Shown here one piece after another: positions 1-10,565 of a DNA stretch of 64,000 bases. The notes below the pieces were generated by a model. The model saw nothing but the letters and a program-made list of their open reading frames with translations, searched no databases and was not told the DNA's origin. Position 1 is the stretch's first letter; each line of letters starts with the position of its first letter. The stretch comes from Bradyrhizobium viridifuturi (GTDB lineage: Bacteria > Pseudomonadota > Alphaproteobacteria > Rhizobiales > Xanthobacteraceae): contig NZ_LGTB01000015.1 of assembly GCF_001238275.1 (NCBI RefSeq), forward strand, positions 62,001 through 126,000, given 5' to 3'. The translations under genes were made by a program, and so were the position numbers.

Positions 1-705
1 TGCCGCATCGTGATCGAGGCCGGCGAGCTCAGGCCGGAATCGCCGCTCCGCAAGATATGCGAGCGCGCCAAGAATGCGGTCGCGATCGGCTGCTATCCCG
101 ACACCGAGCGCGACCTGACCAAGCTGATCGAGGACGAGCTGCGGATCTCCAATCTGCGGCTCGCGCAGGACGCGCGCGCGGTGCTGATGTCGCTGCTCGG
201 CGGCGACCGCATGGCCTCGCGCAACGAGCTGCGCAAGCTCGCGCTGTTCGCGCATGGCAAGGGCGAGATCACGCTCGACGACGTGATGACCGTGGTCTCG
301 GACGCCTCCGAGCTGAAGCTCGATCCGATCGTCGACGGCGCCTTCGCCGGCAACGCCGCGCTGGTCGAGAGCGAGTTCACGAAAGCAATGGTCGCCGGCA
401 CCTATCCCGGCGTGATCATCTCGGCCGCGCAGCGCCAGGCCGCGTGGCTGCATAAATCGGCGCTGGCGATCGCGGACGGCACGCCGGCGTCAGCCGTGCT
501 CGAAGGCGGATTTCCGCGGCTGCATTTCTCGCGCAAACCCGCGGTCGAGATCGCGCTGCGCAATTTCACGCCGCAGCATCTGGTGAACATCATCGACCAG
601 CTCGCGACCGCGGCGCTCGACATGCGCAAGCAGGCCGCGCTCGCCGCCGTGATCGCGCAGCGCGCCCTGCTCTCCATTGCGGCGAACGCGAAGCGGCGGG
701 GATGA
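1..705 (+). CDS. holA: DNA polymerase III subunit delta, C-terminal part (5' end outside window)
   Basis: The open frame is already open at base 1 and runs to a TGA at 703-705, giving the last 234 residues of a protein that is usually about 340 residues long. The delta subunit is the clamp-loader wrench that opens the beta sliding clamp. The visible part holds the helical linker (LLGGDRMASRNELRKL, FAHGKGEITLDDV) and the C-terminal collar domain typical of HolA. The N-terminal clamp-binding domain lies upstream of the window. A GTG at position 10 is an internal codon, not a start. The gene is followed by a palindromic repeat and faces parB convergently. Confidence 0.9.
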   Translation, partial: CRIVIEAGELRPESPLRKICERAKNAVAIGCYPDTERDLTKLIEDELRISNLRLAQDARAVLMSLLGGDRMASRNELRKLALFAHGKGEITLDDVMTVVSDASELKLDPIVDGAFAGNAALVESEFTKAMVAGTYPGVIISAAQRQAAWLHKSALAIADGTPASAVLEGGFPRLHFSRKPAVEIALRNFTPQHLVNIIDQLATAALDMRKQAALAAVIAQRALLSIAANAKRRG

Positions 706-723
706 GACGCTTTATTGGAGAGA

Positions 724-842
724 CGTCATTGCGAGGAGCTCGCGACAAAATTGCGAAAGCAATTTTGCGCTGAAGCGACGAAGCAATCCATCGCTCCGCA
801 GATGCAGAGAAATGGATTGCTTTGCTTACGCTCGCAATGACG
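724..842. repeat. Dispersed palindromic repeat, family A copy 1
   Basis: The element opens with CGTCATTGCGAGGAGC and closes with GCTCGCAATGACG, so its ends are inverted repeats. An inner inverted pair (AGCAATCCAT and ATGGATTGCT) surrounds a short loop. Two more copies lie at 3467-3550 and 12596-12677. It sits between convergent holA and parB and could act as a bidirectional terminator or mRNA-stabilising hairpin; that role is inferred. Confidence 0.8.
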
Positions 843-861
843 CGGAGAGATCTCGGAAGAT

Positions 862-1752
862 CTAGCCGCCCTCAAGCCGCCGCACCACCTCGTCGAGCTG
901 CTCGAGGTTGCGGTAGTTGATCTGGACGGTGCCGCCGGGATCGCGATGGCTGACGGTGACCGCAAGGCCGAGCGCATCGCTGACGCGCTTCTCGAGCGCC
1001 AGCGTATCGGCATCCTTGTCGACCTTGGCGGCACTGCCGGCGCGCGCCTTCTGCGGCTTGCGCTCCGGCACGCCCTCCTCGTGCGCCAGCGCCTCGGCCT
1101 GGCGGACGTTGAGCCCCTCGGCAACGATGCGCTTGGCGGCCGCGATCGGATCCGGCACGCCGATCAGCGCGCGGGCATGGCCGGCGGACAGATCGCCCTT
1201 CGAGATCAGCGCCTGCACTTCGGCCGGCAGCTTGGTCAGCCGCATCATGTTGGCGACATGGCTGCGGCTCTTGCCGACGATCTTGGCGATGTCTTCCTGG
1301 CTGCGTTTGAACTCGTCGGCGAGTGCGTGATAGCCCAGCGCCTCTTCCATCGCGTTGAGGTCTTCGCGCTGGACGTTCTCGATGATCATGATCTCGAGCG
1401 CGTCGGAATCGGAGACCTCGACCGGCACGATCGGCACCTCGTGCAGACCGGCGAGCTGCGAGGCGCGCCAGCGCCGTTCGCCGGCGATGATCTCGAAACG
1501 GTCCTGCGCGCCCTTGATCGCGCGCACCACGATCGGCTGGATCACGCCGCGTGCCTTGATCGAATCGGCAAGCTCGCCGAGCTCGGCATCGGCGAAGGTC
1601 CGCCGCGGGTTGCGCGGGTTGGCCTTGAGGAATTCGATCGGCACCTTGCGCTGGTTGCGCGGCCGCTCGACATGCGCGGCTGCCTCGCCGCCGACGTCTC
1701 CGATCAGGCTTGCCAGCCCGCGCCCCAGTCGCGAACGCGCTTCATCGGCCAT
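862..1752 (-). CDS. parB: Chromosome-partitioning protein ParB
   Basis: ParB is a CTP-dependent DNA clamp that loads at parS sites and spreads to segregate the origin. The 296-residue frame has the N-terminal LGRGLASLIGD motif that contacts ParA, the ParB/Srx catalytic fold with GERRWR at residues 91-96, a helix-turn-helix around 135-175 that reads parS, and a short C-terminal dimer domain. The frame remains open for 33 codons upstream, but the ATG at 1752 is preferred because MADEARSRLGRGL is the family N-terminus and AAGGGAG lies about 10 bases upstream. It is downstream of parA on the same strand with a hairpin repeat between them. Confidence 0.96.
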   Translation of the reverse strand: MADEARSRLGRGLASLIGDVGGEAAAHVERPRNQRKVPIEFLKANPRNPRRTFADAELGELADSIKARGVIQPIVVRAIKGAQDRFEIIAGERRWRASQLAGLHEVPIVPVEVSDSDALEIMIIENVQREDLNAMEEALGYHALADEFKRSQEDIAKIVGKSRSHVANMMRLTKLPAEVQALISKGDLSAGHARALIGVPDPIAAAKRIVAEGLNVRQAEALAHEEGVPERKPQKARAGSAAKVDKDADTLALEKRVSDALGLAVTVSHRDPGGTVQINYRNLEQLDEVVRRLEGG

Positions 1753-1809
1753 TGTTGCGAGCTCCCTTGGATTCACGCGCAGTACTCCAGACTTGAATTT
1801 CAGAATCGC

Positions 1810-1885
1810 AGGATGGGCCGCGCGCGGCGAAACCCATCGCTCTCGTTGCATGCCGCGATGGGGTTCGCTTCACCGCGCCCATCCC
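1810..1885. repeat. Palindromic repeat, family D (parA-parB gap)
   Basis: The element begins AGGATGGGCCGCG and ends CGCGCCCATCC. It has an internal inverted pair, CGAAACCCATC against GATGGGGTTCG. A shorter relative with the same GGATGGG...CCCATCC ends is at 49795-49829. It fills most of the parA-parB intergenic space, where it could tune relative parA and parB mRNA levels. Confidence 0.65.
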
Positions 1886-1893
1886 GTGCATCG

Positions 1894-2745
1894 TCAGTGC
1901 GCGCGCAGCTCGCGCTCGCGCTGGATCACCTCGGTGGCGAGCTTGAGATACGCATCGCTGCCGGCGCATTTGAGATCGTAGACCAGCACCGGCTTGCCGT
2001 AGGACGGCGCTTCCGAGATGCGCACGTTGCGCGGGATCATGGTGTCGTACACCTTGTCGCCCATGAACTGGCGCACATCGGCAACCACCTGGTTGGAGAG
2101 GTTGTTGCGCGAGTCGAACATGGTCAGCACGATGCCGTGGATCGACAACGTCGGATTGAGCGTCGAGCGCACCTGCTCCACGGTCTGCAGCAATTGCGAC
2201 AGGCCTTCGAGCGCGAAGAACTCGCATTGCAGCGGCACCAGGATCGCGTCCGACGCGGCCATCGCGTTGACGGTGAGCAGATTGAGCGAGGGCGGGCAGT
2301 CGATCAGCACATAGGTGTAATCGGAGTCCGGCGAGACGTTGTTGTTCAATCCTGCGATCGCATCACGCAGCCGGAAGGCGCGGCCCGGCGTGGTGCCGAG
2401 CTCGAGCTCGAGGCCGGAGAGGTCCATGGTGGAGGCCGCGATGTGCAGCCGCGGTACCGCGGTCGCGACCACCGCATCGCGCAGCGGCGCTTCGCCGATC
2501 AGCACGTCGTAGGTCGAGCAGCTGCGGTTGCGGCGATCGATGCCGAGCCCGGTCGAGGCGTTGCCCTGCGGATCGAGATCGACGATCAGCACACGCTCGC
2601 CAATCGCAGCGAGTGCGGTACCAAGGTTGATCGCTGTGGTGGTCTTGCCGACCCCGCCCTTCTGGTTGGCGAGCGACAGGATGCGCGGATGGCCCGGCGC
2701 TTGGAGCGCCTTATCCCCTTGATAAACCTCGTCCATCACAGTCAT
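1894..2745 (-). CDS. parA: Chromosome-partitioning ATPase ParA
   Basis: ParA is a Walker-type ATPase that forms a nucleoid gradient pulling ParB-parS complexes apart. The 283-residue product has the deviant Walker A motif KGGVGKTT at residues 29-36, the switch regions DLDPQGNAST and DCPPSLN, and the family length. The open frame continues 36 codons upstream almost to rsmG. The start at 2745 (MTVMDEVYQG) gives the usual length, with ATG at 2736 as an alternative; neither has a strong ribosome-binding site. It follows rsmG with a 31-bp gap, so rsmG-parA-parB is likely one operon, as in Caulobacter and most alphaproteobacteria. Confidence 0.96.
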   Translation of the reverse strand: MTVMDEVYQGDKALQAPGHPRILSLANQKGGVGKTTTAINLGTALAAIGERVLIVDLDPQGNASTGLGIDRRNRSCSTYDVLIGEAPLRDAVVATAVPRLHIAASTMDLSGLELELGTTPGRAFRLRDAIAGLNNNVSPDSDYTYVLIDCPPSLNLLTVNAMAASDAILVPLQCEFFALEGLSQLLQTVEQVRSTLNPTLSIHGIVLTMFDSRNNLSNQVVADVRQFMGDKVYDTMIPRNVRISEAPSYGKPVLVYDLKCAGSDAYLKLATEVIQRERELRAH

Positions 2746-2776
2746 ACCAAAATACCATTTGCTCTTGCGGAGTCCC

Positions 2777-3442
2777 CTAGCGCCGCTCGATTGACCCGAG
2801 TTCGACGATCCAGCCCTGTCCGCCGGTCCGGCTGGCGTGTAGCTTTGGCTCAATAATCCAATATTTAGTGGCCTCGGTCAATTCGGCCTCTACATCTTGA
2901 CCCTTCAAAAACAGCGCCCTGGCGCCCTTTTTGACCCACGGATCCGCAAAGCCGATCAGTTGATGTAACGGAGCCAGCGCCCGCGCGGTGACGCAATCGA
3001 TCGGCCCCGCGATTCTATCCACAGTATCCCCGATATCAGCCAGATGCACCGTCCCCGGCGACGCTGTCACCCGAATCGCCTCCCGCAAGAATGCGGCCTT
3101 CTTGGCGATTCGCTCCACCAGATGGATCTGGGTGCCCGGCGTCTCGGCCAATGCACAGGCGAGCACGACGCCAGGAAAGCCACCGCCGCTGCCGAGATCG
3201 ACCCAGGACTTCGCCGTCGGCGCGAGACTCAGCAGCTGCAGCGAATCGGAGACATGGCGGGTCCAGAGATTCGGCAGCGTGGACGGCGCGACGAGATTGG
3301 TCTTGGCCTGCCACTCCAGCAGGAGAGCGACGTAGCGATCGAGCCGGGCTTCCGTTTCACGTGAAACAGGAGTGAGGGCGAGCGCCGCTGCTTTGTCGGC
3401 TGCGGAGATTTCAAGGTCTGCAGAACGGGAGGCTGAAGCCAT
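2777..3442 (-). CDS. rsmG: 16S rRNA (guanine-N7) methyltransferase RsmG (GidB)
   Basis: RsmG methylates G527 of 16S rRNA (E. coli numbering) with S-adenosylmethionine. The 221-residue protein carries the Rossmann motif DLGSGGGFPG around residues 82-91 and LVER soon after. The frame extends upstream to 3496, but those codons lie inside dispersed repeat A2, so the ATG at 3442, preceded by AAGAGA, is preferred; an ATG at 3472 is possible. A parS site (3353-3368) lies within the gene and encodes the residues VSRET near position 26-30, so the protein N-terminus is constrained by the centromere site. Confidence 0.94.
   Translation of the reverse strand: MASASRSADLEISAADKAAALALTPVSRETEARLDRYVALLLEWQAKTNLVAPSTLPNLWTRHVSDSLQLLSLAPTAKSWVDLGSGGGFPGVVLACALAETPGTQIHLVERIAKKAAFLREAIRVTASPGTVHLADIGDTVDRIAGPIDCVTARALAPLHQLIGFADPWVKKGARALFLKGQDVEAELTEATKYWIIEPKLHASRTGGQGWIVELGSIERR
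3353..3368. promoter_or_regulatory. parS site 1 (inside rsmG)
   Basis: The 14-base palindrome GTTTCACGTGAAAC at 3354-3367 is the conserved core of the bacterial parS consensus. The outer pair is C and A, one mismatch from the 16-mer. ParB would nucleate here. On the rsmG strand it reads as V-S-R-E-T codons. Confidence 0.95.
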
Positions 3443-3466
3443 TCTCTTGAATGCCAGGTTGGTGTC

Positions 3467-3550
3467 CGTCATTGCGAGCGGAGCGAAGCAATCCACCTCA
3501 CAGCTTGCGGCGACATGGATTGCTTCGTCGCTTCGCTCCTCGCAATGACG
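3467..3550. repeat. Dispersed palindromic repeat, family A copy 2
   Basis: The ends are CGTCATTGCGAGCGGAGCG and CGCTCCTCGCAATGACG. The inner pair is GAAGCAATCCA and TGGATTGCTTC. It lies between rsmG and mnmG, and its presence over the first codons of the longest rsmG frame argues that rsmG starts downstream at 3442. Confidence 0.8.
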
Positions 3551-3564
3551 GCGTAAGGCCGCAT

Positions 3565-3580
3565 TGTTTCACGTGAAACG
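3565..3580. promoter_or_regulatory. parS site 2 (abutting mnmG stop)
   Basis: TGTTTCACGTGAAACG has the full 14-base core with one outer mismatch to the 16-base consensus. It touches the ancestral mnmG stop codon at 3581-3583. Confidence 0.95.
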
Positions 3581-5463
<1,883 letters not shown>

Positions 5464-5562
5464 GGCGGGACTTCTATCGTGGAGTGATGAAAGCCGGAAG
5501 AACGAAGTTGAGATCGCCGGCCGGAGACCTGAAATATGGATCGATCCTGCTCACCCCGCCAC

Positions 5563-5578
5563 TGTTTCACGTGAAACA
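5563..5578. promoter_or_regulatory. parS site 3 (mnmG-mnmE gap)
   Basis: TGTTTCACGTGAAACA is a perfect 16-base parS palindrome. It lies about 100 bp upstream of the mnmG start. Confidence 0.97.
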
Positions 5579-5600
5579 GCAGCGGTCACGCCAAGCCAAA

Positions 5601-5616
5601 TGTTTCACGTGAAACG
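5601..5616. promoter_or_regulatory. parS site 4 (mnmG-mnmE gap)
   Basis: TGTTTCACGTGAAACG carries the complete 14-base parS core with one outer mismatch. It is 38 bp from site 3, centre to centre. Confidence 0.95.
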
Positions 5617-5646
5617 AAAGTCGGCTCATTAACCAGTCCGAAACCA

Positions 5647-5662
5647 TGTTTCACGTGAAACA
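5647..5662. promoter_or_regulatory. parS site 5 (just downstream of mnmE)
   Basis: TGTTTCACGTGAAACA is a perfect 16-base parS palindrome, 13 bp past the mnmE stop codon. Sites 3, 4 and 5 lie within 100 bp and would form a dense ParB loading zone. Confidence 0.97.
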
Positions 5663-5675
5663 GTTCCGACCCCGG

Positions 5676-7001
5676 CTACTTCCCGACGCAGAACTCGCGG
5701 AAGATGACGTCCAGGATGTCCTCGACGTCGACCCGGCCGAGCAGACGGCCGAGTGCAGTCGCCGCCCCGCGAAGTTCCTCCGCCGCGAGCTCCTCACCCT
5801 GCCCGACCACATCTATGCTGCGCTGGAGAGCGTCGACAGTCTCCTGGAGCAACCCGCGCTGTCGGGTCCGGCTGATCAAACCGCCTTCGCTGGTTCCGAA
5901 ATAGTCGTGGGCGAAACCGACCAGTGCGGCGATGAGCTCAGACAGGCCGTCGCCGCGGGCTGCCGAGATCCTAAACTCGGGGGTGCTACCGCCCTCGCCC
6001 GACTGAGCCCTGACCAGGTCGATCTTGTTTCGCACCAGCCAGGTCGGAGCCGTACCGCCGTGCCCAGCCTTCGCGACCCCGCTGTCAGCCAGCCAAAGCA
6101 CAAGGTCAGCTTCCGCGGCACGGGCCCGGGCGCGGCGAACCCCCTCCTGCTCCACCGGATCGTCGGTCTCGCGGATCCCGGCGGTGTCGATGACCGTGAC
6201 CGGATAGCCATCGAGATCGAGCTGCACCTCGATCACGTCGCGGGTCGTGCCGGCATGCGGCGAAACGATCGCGACCTCGCGCTTCGCCAGCTGGTTGATC
6301 AGGGTCGATTTGCCGACATTCGGTGGGCCCGCGATCGCAACCACCAGGCCGTCGCGCAACCGTTCACTTTGGCCCTGCCCCGCAAGCACTTCCTTGATCT
6401 CGTCGTGCAGCGCGCGGATCCGCTCAAGCGCCGGCGCGACCAGCTCCGCCGGGACATCGCCTTCCTCAGAGAAATCAATGCCGGCCTCGATCAGCGCCGA
6501 CGCCGCGATGATCCGCTCGCGCCAGTCGCGGGCGCGATCGCCGAGCAGCCCTTTCAACTGCCGCAGCGCCTGGCGCCGCTGGCGATCGGTGTCGGCGTGG
6601 ATCAGGTCGTCGAGGCCTTCGGCCTCGGTCAGGTCGAGCTTGCCGTTCTCGAACGCCCGCCGGGTGAACTCGCCTGGTTCGGCCGGTCGCACATTGCCCA
6701 ATGATCCGATGGCATCGAACATCGCCGACAGCACCGCGCGTCCGCCATGGACATGGAATTCGGCGACATCCTCGCCGGTCGCACTCGCCGGGCCGGGGAA
6801 CCACAACACCACCGCGTCGTCGATCGGCTGATGGTTCGAATCGTGGAGCAGCGCGCGGGTTGCTATTCGCGGCACAGGCGTCTTTCCCACCAGTCCTTCA
6901 ATGACCGACGCGGCCATTGGGCCAGACAGCCTGACGATGGCGATCGCACTTGGCGGCCGTCCGGAGGATAAAGCGAAGATCGTCTGGTCGCGCGGATGCA
7001 T
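5676..7001 (-). CDS. mnmE: tRNA uridine-5-carboxymethylaminomethyl(34) synthesis GTPase MnmE (TrmE)
   Basis: MnmE is the GTPase partner of MnmG in wobble-uridine modification. The 441-residue protein has the formyl-tetrahydrofolate-binding N-terminal domain (EFHVHGG near 81-87, [20 protein letters not shown] near 105-124) and a G domain inserted in a helical domain. The G domain has Walker A GPPNVGKS at 225-232, DTAG, and NKID. The protein ends in the catalytic FCVGK. All parts are present and the length is normal. It lies upstream of mnmG on the same strand, separated by a 212-bp gap that contains three parS sites. Confidence 0.97.
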   Translation of the reverse strand: MHPRDQTIFALSSGRPPSAIAIVRLSGPMAASVIEGLVGKTPVPRIATRALLHDSNHQPIDDAVVLWFPGPASATGEDVAEFHVHGGRAVLSAMFDAIGSLGNVRPAEPGEFTRRAFENGKLDLTEAEGLDDLIHADTDRQRRQALRQLKGLLGDRARDWRERIIAASALIEAGIDFSEEGDVPAELVAPALERIRALHDEIKEVLAGQGQSERLRDGLVVAIAGPPNVGKSTLINQLAKREVAIVSPHAGTTRDVIEVQLDLDGYPVTVIDTAGIRETDDPVEQEGVRRARARAAEADLVLWLADSGVAKAGHGGTAPTWLVRNKIDLVRAQSGEGGSTPEFRISAARGDGLSELIAALVGFAHDYFGTSEGGLISRTRQRGLLQETVDALQRSIDVVGQGEELAAEELRGAATALGRLLGRVDVEDILDVIFREFCVGK

Positions 7002-7252
7002 CGCTTATTTCTTCCCAAGCTAGTCGGCAAAGGCAATGCCGCTCTCATTTCGCATGCGATGTTGCAGAATGCTGCGATGCAATATGATCGAGATTCATTG
7101 CGGCAGCCATGCAGCAATTTTGCTGCGGTTCAGCCAGTCTGCCCAGAAGCCTATATTATAAAAATAAACAATATCAGTATGTTATATGAATATTCGGCGT
7201 ACCGTCGAAGTTCGGTTTATGCTGCACTCCGCCGCAGCAAACCCGCAGCATG
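7002..7252. other. AT-rich intergenic region between rho and mnmE
   Basis: No convincing gene is seen. The tract around 7150-7200 is strongly AT-rich (TATATTATAAAAATAAAC and nearby) compared with its high-GC surroundings and may contain the mnmE promoter. I could not assign -35 or -10 boxes with confidence. Confidence 0.5.
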
Positions 7253-7280
7253 AAAAAGGCGCCCCGTTTTGCGGAGCGCC
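7253..7280 (-). terminator. Rho-independent terminator downstream of rho
   Basis: Read on the minus strand, the sequence is GGCGCTCCG, a short AAAA-centred loop, CGGGGCGCC, then TTTTT. It is a GC-rich stem followed by a T tract, 34 bp after the rho stop codon. The gene for the Rho factor therefore seems to end at an intrinsic terminator. Confidence 0.85.
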
Positions 7281-7313
7281 CTATTCTCTTCGGCCGCACT
7301 ATTCTCTTCGGCC
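7281..7313. repeat. Tandem 18-bp repeat next to the rho stop
   Basis: CTATTCTCTTCGGCC occurs at 7281-7295 and again at 7299-7313, an 18-bp period with a 3-bp spacer. The second copy abuts the rho stop codon. It is probably a local duplication. Confidence 0.7.
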
Positions 7314-8579
7314 TCAAGTGTTCATGGAATCGAAGAATTCCGAATTGCTCTTCGTGTTCCGGAGCTTGTCGAGCAGGAAGTCGATCGCGTCCATCGTGCC
7401 CATAGGATTGAGGATGCGGCGCAGGACGTACATCTTCTTCAGCACCTGCGGATCGGTGATCAGCTCCTCCTTGCGGGTGCCGGAACGCGCGATGTCGATC
7501 GCCGGGAAGGTCCGCTTGTCCGAAACCTTGCGGTCGAGGATCAGTTCGGAGTTACCGGTGCCCTTGAACTCTTCGAAAATGACCTCGTCCATTCGGCTGC
7601 CGGTGTCGACCAGCGCGGTCGCGATGATGGTCAGCGAACCGCCCTCCTCGATGTTGCGCGCGGCGCCGAAGAAGCGCTTCGGGCGCTGCAACGCATTGGC
7701 GTCGACACCGCCGGTCAGCACCTTGCCGGATGACGGCACAACGGTGTTGTAGGCGCGGCCGAGGCGGGTAATCGAATCCAGCAGGATCACGACGTCGCGG
7801 CCGTGCTCGACGAGGCGCTTGGCCTTCTCGATCACCATCTCCGCGACCTGGACGTGGCGCACGGCGGGCTCGTCGAAGGTCGACGACACCACCTCGCCCT
7901 TCACCGAACGCTGCATGTCGGTGACTTCTTCCGGACGCTCGTCGATCAGCAGCACGATCAGATAGCAGTCCGGATGATTGGCGGTGATCGAGTGCGCGAT
8001 GTTCTGCATCAGCACCGTCTTGCCGGTGCGCGGCGGCGCCACGATCAGCGCGCGCTGGCCCTTGCCGATCGGCGCGACGATGTCGATGACGCGGGCAGAA
8101 AGGTCCTTCTTGGTGGAATCCTCAAGCTCCATGCGGAAACGCTGATTGGGAAACAGCGGCGTGAGGTTGTCGAAATTGACCTTGTGCTTCGACTTTTCCG
8201 GGTCTTCGAAATTGAGCGTGTTGACCTTCAGCAGCGCGAAATAGCGTTCGCCTTCCTTCGGGCTGCGAATATGGCCTTCGATCGTATCGCCGGTGCGCAG
8301 GCCGAAACGGCGGATCTGCGACGGCGAAACATAGATGTCGTCGGGGCCGGGCAAATAGTTCGCGTCGGGCGAACGAAGGAAGCCGAAGCCGTCGGACAGC
8401 ACCTCGACAACGCCTTCACCGATAATGTCGGTCTCGGCGATCGCGAGCTGCTTGAGAATTGCGAACATCAGCTCCTGCTTGCGCATGGTGCTGGCATTCT
8501 CGACCCCATTCTCTTCCGCAAACGAGACGAGCTCGGCCGGCGTTTTCGATTTGAGGTCCTGGAGTTTGATTTCCCGCAT
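7314..8579 (-). CDS. rho: Transcription termination factor Rho
   Basis: Rho is the hexameric RNA helicase that ends transcription. The 421-residue protein has the N-terminal helix bundle ([17 protein letters not shown]), the cold-shock-like RNA-binding domain with GFGFLRSP near residues 64-71, and the ATPase with Walker A APPRTGKT at 181-188, plus the Q- and R-loop region ([19 protein letters not shown]). The open frame extends 53 codons upstream, but those residues are unlike Rho and the ATG at 8579 gives the family N-terminus. The 252-bp gap to hemJ shows no other gene. Confidence 0.98.
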   Translation of the reverse strand: MREIKLQDLKSKTPAELVSFAEENGVENASTMRKQELMFAILKQLAIAETDIIGEGVVEVLSDGFGFLRSPDANYLPGPDDIYVSPSQIRRFGLRTGDTIEGHIRSPKEGERYFALLKVNTLNFEDPEKSKHKVNFDNLTPLFPNQRFRMELEDSTKKDLSARVIDIVAPIGKGQRALIVAPPRTGKTVLMQNIAHSITANHPDCYLIVLLIDERPEEVTDMQRSVKGEVVSSTFDEPAVRHVQVAEMVIEKAKRLVEHGRDVVILLDSITRLGRAYNTVVPSSGKVLTGGVDANALQRPKRFFGAARNIEEGGSLTIIATALVDTGSRMDEVIFEEFKGTGNSELILDRKVSDKRTFPAIDIARSGTRKEELITDPQVLKKMYVLRRILNPMGTMDAIDFLLDKLRNTKSNSEFFDSMNT

Positions 8580-8831
8580 CGGGGTCGTCCTGTGAGGAAG
8601 TAAGTAGGGAAGGGGTGCGAGGTGGCTCTGGAAAAAGCGGACGCCAAAGGAAGGTCCGCAGGTCTCAGCCAGGAAAGTGCCGTTTGGGCTTTCAAACCTG
8701 ATGCGGCGCCGGCCCGAAAAGAACCGGAACGCGACCACATCCGCCTGCGTGGGGTGGGATAAAACCTATATAGAAAATCGATCCGTCCTTCGCAAGAAGG
8801 ACTGAAGCATGCGTCCTGGGCATCGCAATGT

Positions 8832-9257
8832 CTAGAACGGCTTCACGACCACCATGATGACGATCAGGATCATCAGCAGCGTCGTCACCTCGTTGATAAT
8901 GCGGTAGAATTTCTGGGTTCGCTGATTCCGGTCGGCGGCGAAATCCTTCACGCAGCGGGACAAAAAGCCGTGGATACCCGACATGACGAGCACCAGCGTA
9001 AATTTGACGTGAAACCAGCCGGAAAGGTACCAGTGTCCGGCCCAGGCCAGGTAAAGCCCGGCGAGCCAGGTCACGATCATCGCGGGATTGATGATCGCCT
9101 TCAAAAGCCGGCGTTCCATGACCTTGAAGGTCTCGGACTGCTTCGAGCCGGGCTCGGCCTCGCAATGATAGACGAAAAGCCGCGGCAGATAGAGCATGCC
9201 CGCCATCCAGGAAATGACCGCAACGACGTGCAGGGCCTTGATCCAGTCATACAACAT
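8832..9257 (-). CDS. hemJ: Protoporphyrinogen IX oxidase HemJ
   Basis: HemJ is a heme-b-containing inner-membrane protein that oxidises protoporphyrinogen IX in the late heme pathway. The 141-residue product has four hydrophobic segments and the conserved N-terminus MLYDWIKALHVVAVISWMAG, with His10 as a likely heme ligand. The frame is open for 34 residues upstream, but these are not family-like, so ATG 9257 is chosen. It is the last leftward gene before the strand switch. hemE, which adjoins this region in Caulobacter, is not seen here. Confidence 0.92.
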   Translation of the reverse strand: MLYDWIKALHVVAVISWMAGMLYLPRLFVYHCEAEPGSKQSETFKVMERRLLKAIINPAMIVTWLAGLYLAWAGHWYLSGWFHVKFTLVLVMSGIHGFLSRCVKDFAADRNQRTQKFYRIINEVTTLLMILIVIMVVVKPF

Positions 9258-9718
9258 CGCGGCGATGCCTTTCGGGGAACAGCTCGGCAGGAAACAACTC
9301 AGGCGGTCTCGACCTTGCGTGCAAAGCTCCGCAAGCGAGGGACGGATACATATCCGCACACACGGCTCTCCTAAACCTAATTAATTTTAGAATCTAAGGT
9401 TTGAGTCTTAATGGCAGTGAATTTGACTCATGCAATGCGATCCAGCCGTTCTTGCGGGCTTGTTCACATCCCTCAACATCCCGCCCGGCGGCAGCCGATA
9501 TCCGGAATCTGCCGCTCTGCTCAAATGGTTGCGCAGCTCCATGGCCAGCTTATGAAGAGACAAATCCACACCGGTTCACTATCATCGCCGCCATGACGCC
9601 GACTTATCCTTTTGCGGGGTGCTGTGAAGAAAGGGATGAGATATTCACGGGCGGGGCGGCGGACCCGGATTCTTCTCCTCGACCTCCACAGGGATTCACA
9701 GGATAGACAGGGGCTCTG
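9258..9718. other. oriC: Probable chromosomal replication origin (oriC) region
   Basis: This 461-bp gap contains no credible gene. All seven genes from parB to hemJ read away to the left, and the next four genes read away to the right. A 41-bp patch at 9371-9411 is only about 24 percent GC in otherwise high-GC DNA and could be the unwinding element. Near-consensus DnaA boxes (TTWTNCACA) are TTGTTCACA at 9460-9468 and, on the minus strand, TTCTTCACA at 9623-9631; AAATCCACA (9562-9570) and GGATTCACA (9692-9700) are weaker. The flanking gene order resembles the Caulobacter Cori neighbourhood, and parS sites lie 4-6 kb away. The assignment is inferred; no experiment is available. Confidence 0.6.
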
Positions 9719-10555
9719 GTGCCGACGACTTCCAATTATTTCCACCTGCATCTGGTGTCGGACTCGACCGGCGAGACGCTGATCACCGTGGCCCGCGCGG
9801 TCGCCGCGCAATACGCCAACGTGACCGCGGTCGAGCACGTCTATCCGCTGGTGCGCAGCCAGAAGCAGCTCGATCGCGTGCTCGACGAGATCGAGGAATC
9901 GCCCGGCATCGTGCTGTTCACGCTGCTGGAAAAGGATCTGGTCGGCCGGCTCGAAGGCAAGTGCAAGGAAATCAACGTTCCGAGCCTGTCGATCATCGGG
10001 CCGGTGATGCAATTGTTCGAGGCGTATCTGGGTGCCGCGACGACCGGCCGTGTCGGCGCGCAGCACGTGCTGAACGCGGAATATTTCAGCCGGATCGACG
10101 CGCTGAATTACACGATGATCCATGACGACGGTCAGCATGTCGAAGGCCTCGAGGAGGCCGACGTCGTCCTGGTCGGTGTGTCCCGCACCTCGAAGACCCC
10201 GACCTCGATCTATCTCGCCAACCGCGGCATCAGAACTGCAAACGTACCGCTGGTGCCGGGCATTCCGCTGCCGCACCAGCTCGAGACTCTGAAGAAGCCG
10301 TTGGTGGTCAGCCTGCATGCGACGCCGGAACGCTTGATCCAGGTCCGGCAGAACCGCCTGCTCACCATGGGCGACCGTGACAACGACACCTACATCGACA
10401 AGCAGGCGGTGGCGGACGAAGTCGCATTCGCCCGACGCCTCAGCGCGAAATTCAACTGGGCATTGCTTGACGTGACGCGGCGTTCGATCGAGGAGACGGC
10501 GGCTGCGATCATGAAGCTCTATAACGACCGCCAGCGCGCGCGGCCGTCGGAATGA
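9719..10555 (+). CDS. Pyruvate phosphate dikinase / PEP synthase regulatory protein (PPSR, DUF299)
   Basis: This family has both kinase (ADP-dependent) and phosphorylase activity and switches pyruvate,phosphate dikinase or PEP synthase off and on. The 278-residue protein shows the family N-terminus [13 protein letters not shown] and a P-loop-like [11 protein letters not shown] at residues 153-163. The start is GTG at 9719, preceded by AGGGG. It is the first rightward gene after the putative origin, equivalent to the RP001 gene beside Caulobacter Cori. Which dikinase it controls cannot be seen here. Confidence 0.92.
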   Translation: MPTTSNYFHLHLVSDSTGETLITVARAVAAQYANVTAVEHVYPLVRSQKQLDRVLDEIEESPGIVLFTLLEKDLVGRLEGKCKEINVPSLSIIGPVMQLFEAYLGAATTGRVGAQHVLNAEYFSRIDALNYTMIHDDGQHVEGLEEADVVLVGVSRTSKTPTSIYLANRGIRTANVPLVPGIPLPHQLETLKKPLVVSLHATPERLIQVRQNRLLTMGDRDNDTYIDKQAVADEVAFARRLSAKFNWALLDVTRRSIEETAAAIMKLYNDRQRARPSE

Positions 10556-10565
10556 TCGCCAAATC

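Noticed and set aside
946..2856. A 636-residue plus-strand open frame across parB and parA
   Set aside because: It is antisense to two well-supported genes and has the Arg/Asp/Leu-rich composition that high-GC third positions create on the opposite strand.
3443..3496. Longer N-terminus for RsmG
   Set aside because: The extension is read from dispersed repeat A2 and its residues are not found in the family.
9004..9016. A sixth parS-like sequence (TTGACGTGAAACC) inside hemJ
   Set aside because: Only one half matches; the left arm has lost the palindrome, so ParB loading is unlikely.
9401..9706. A 101-residue frame in the putative origin region
   Set aside because: No resemblance to a protein, no ribosome-binding site, and Pro/Ser/Cys-rich content typical of noncoding DNA.
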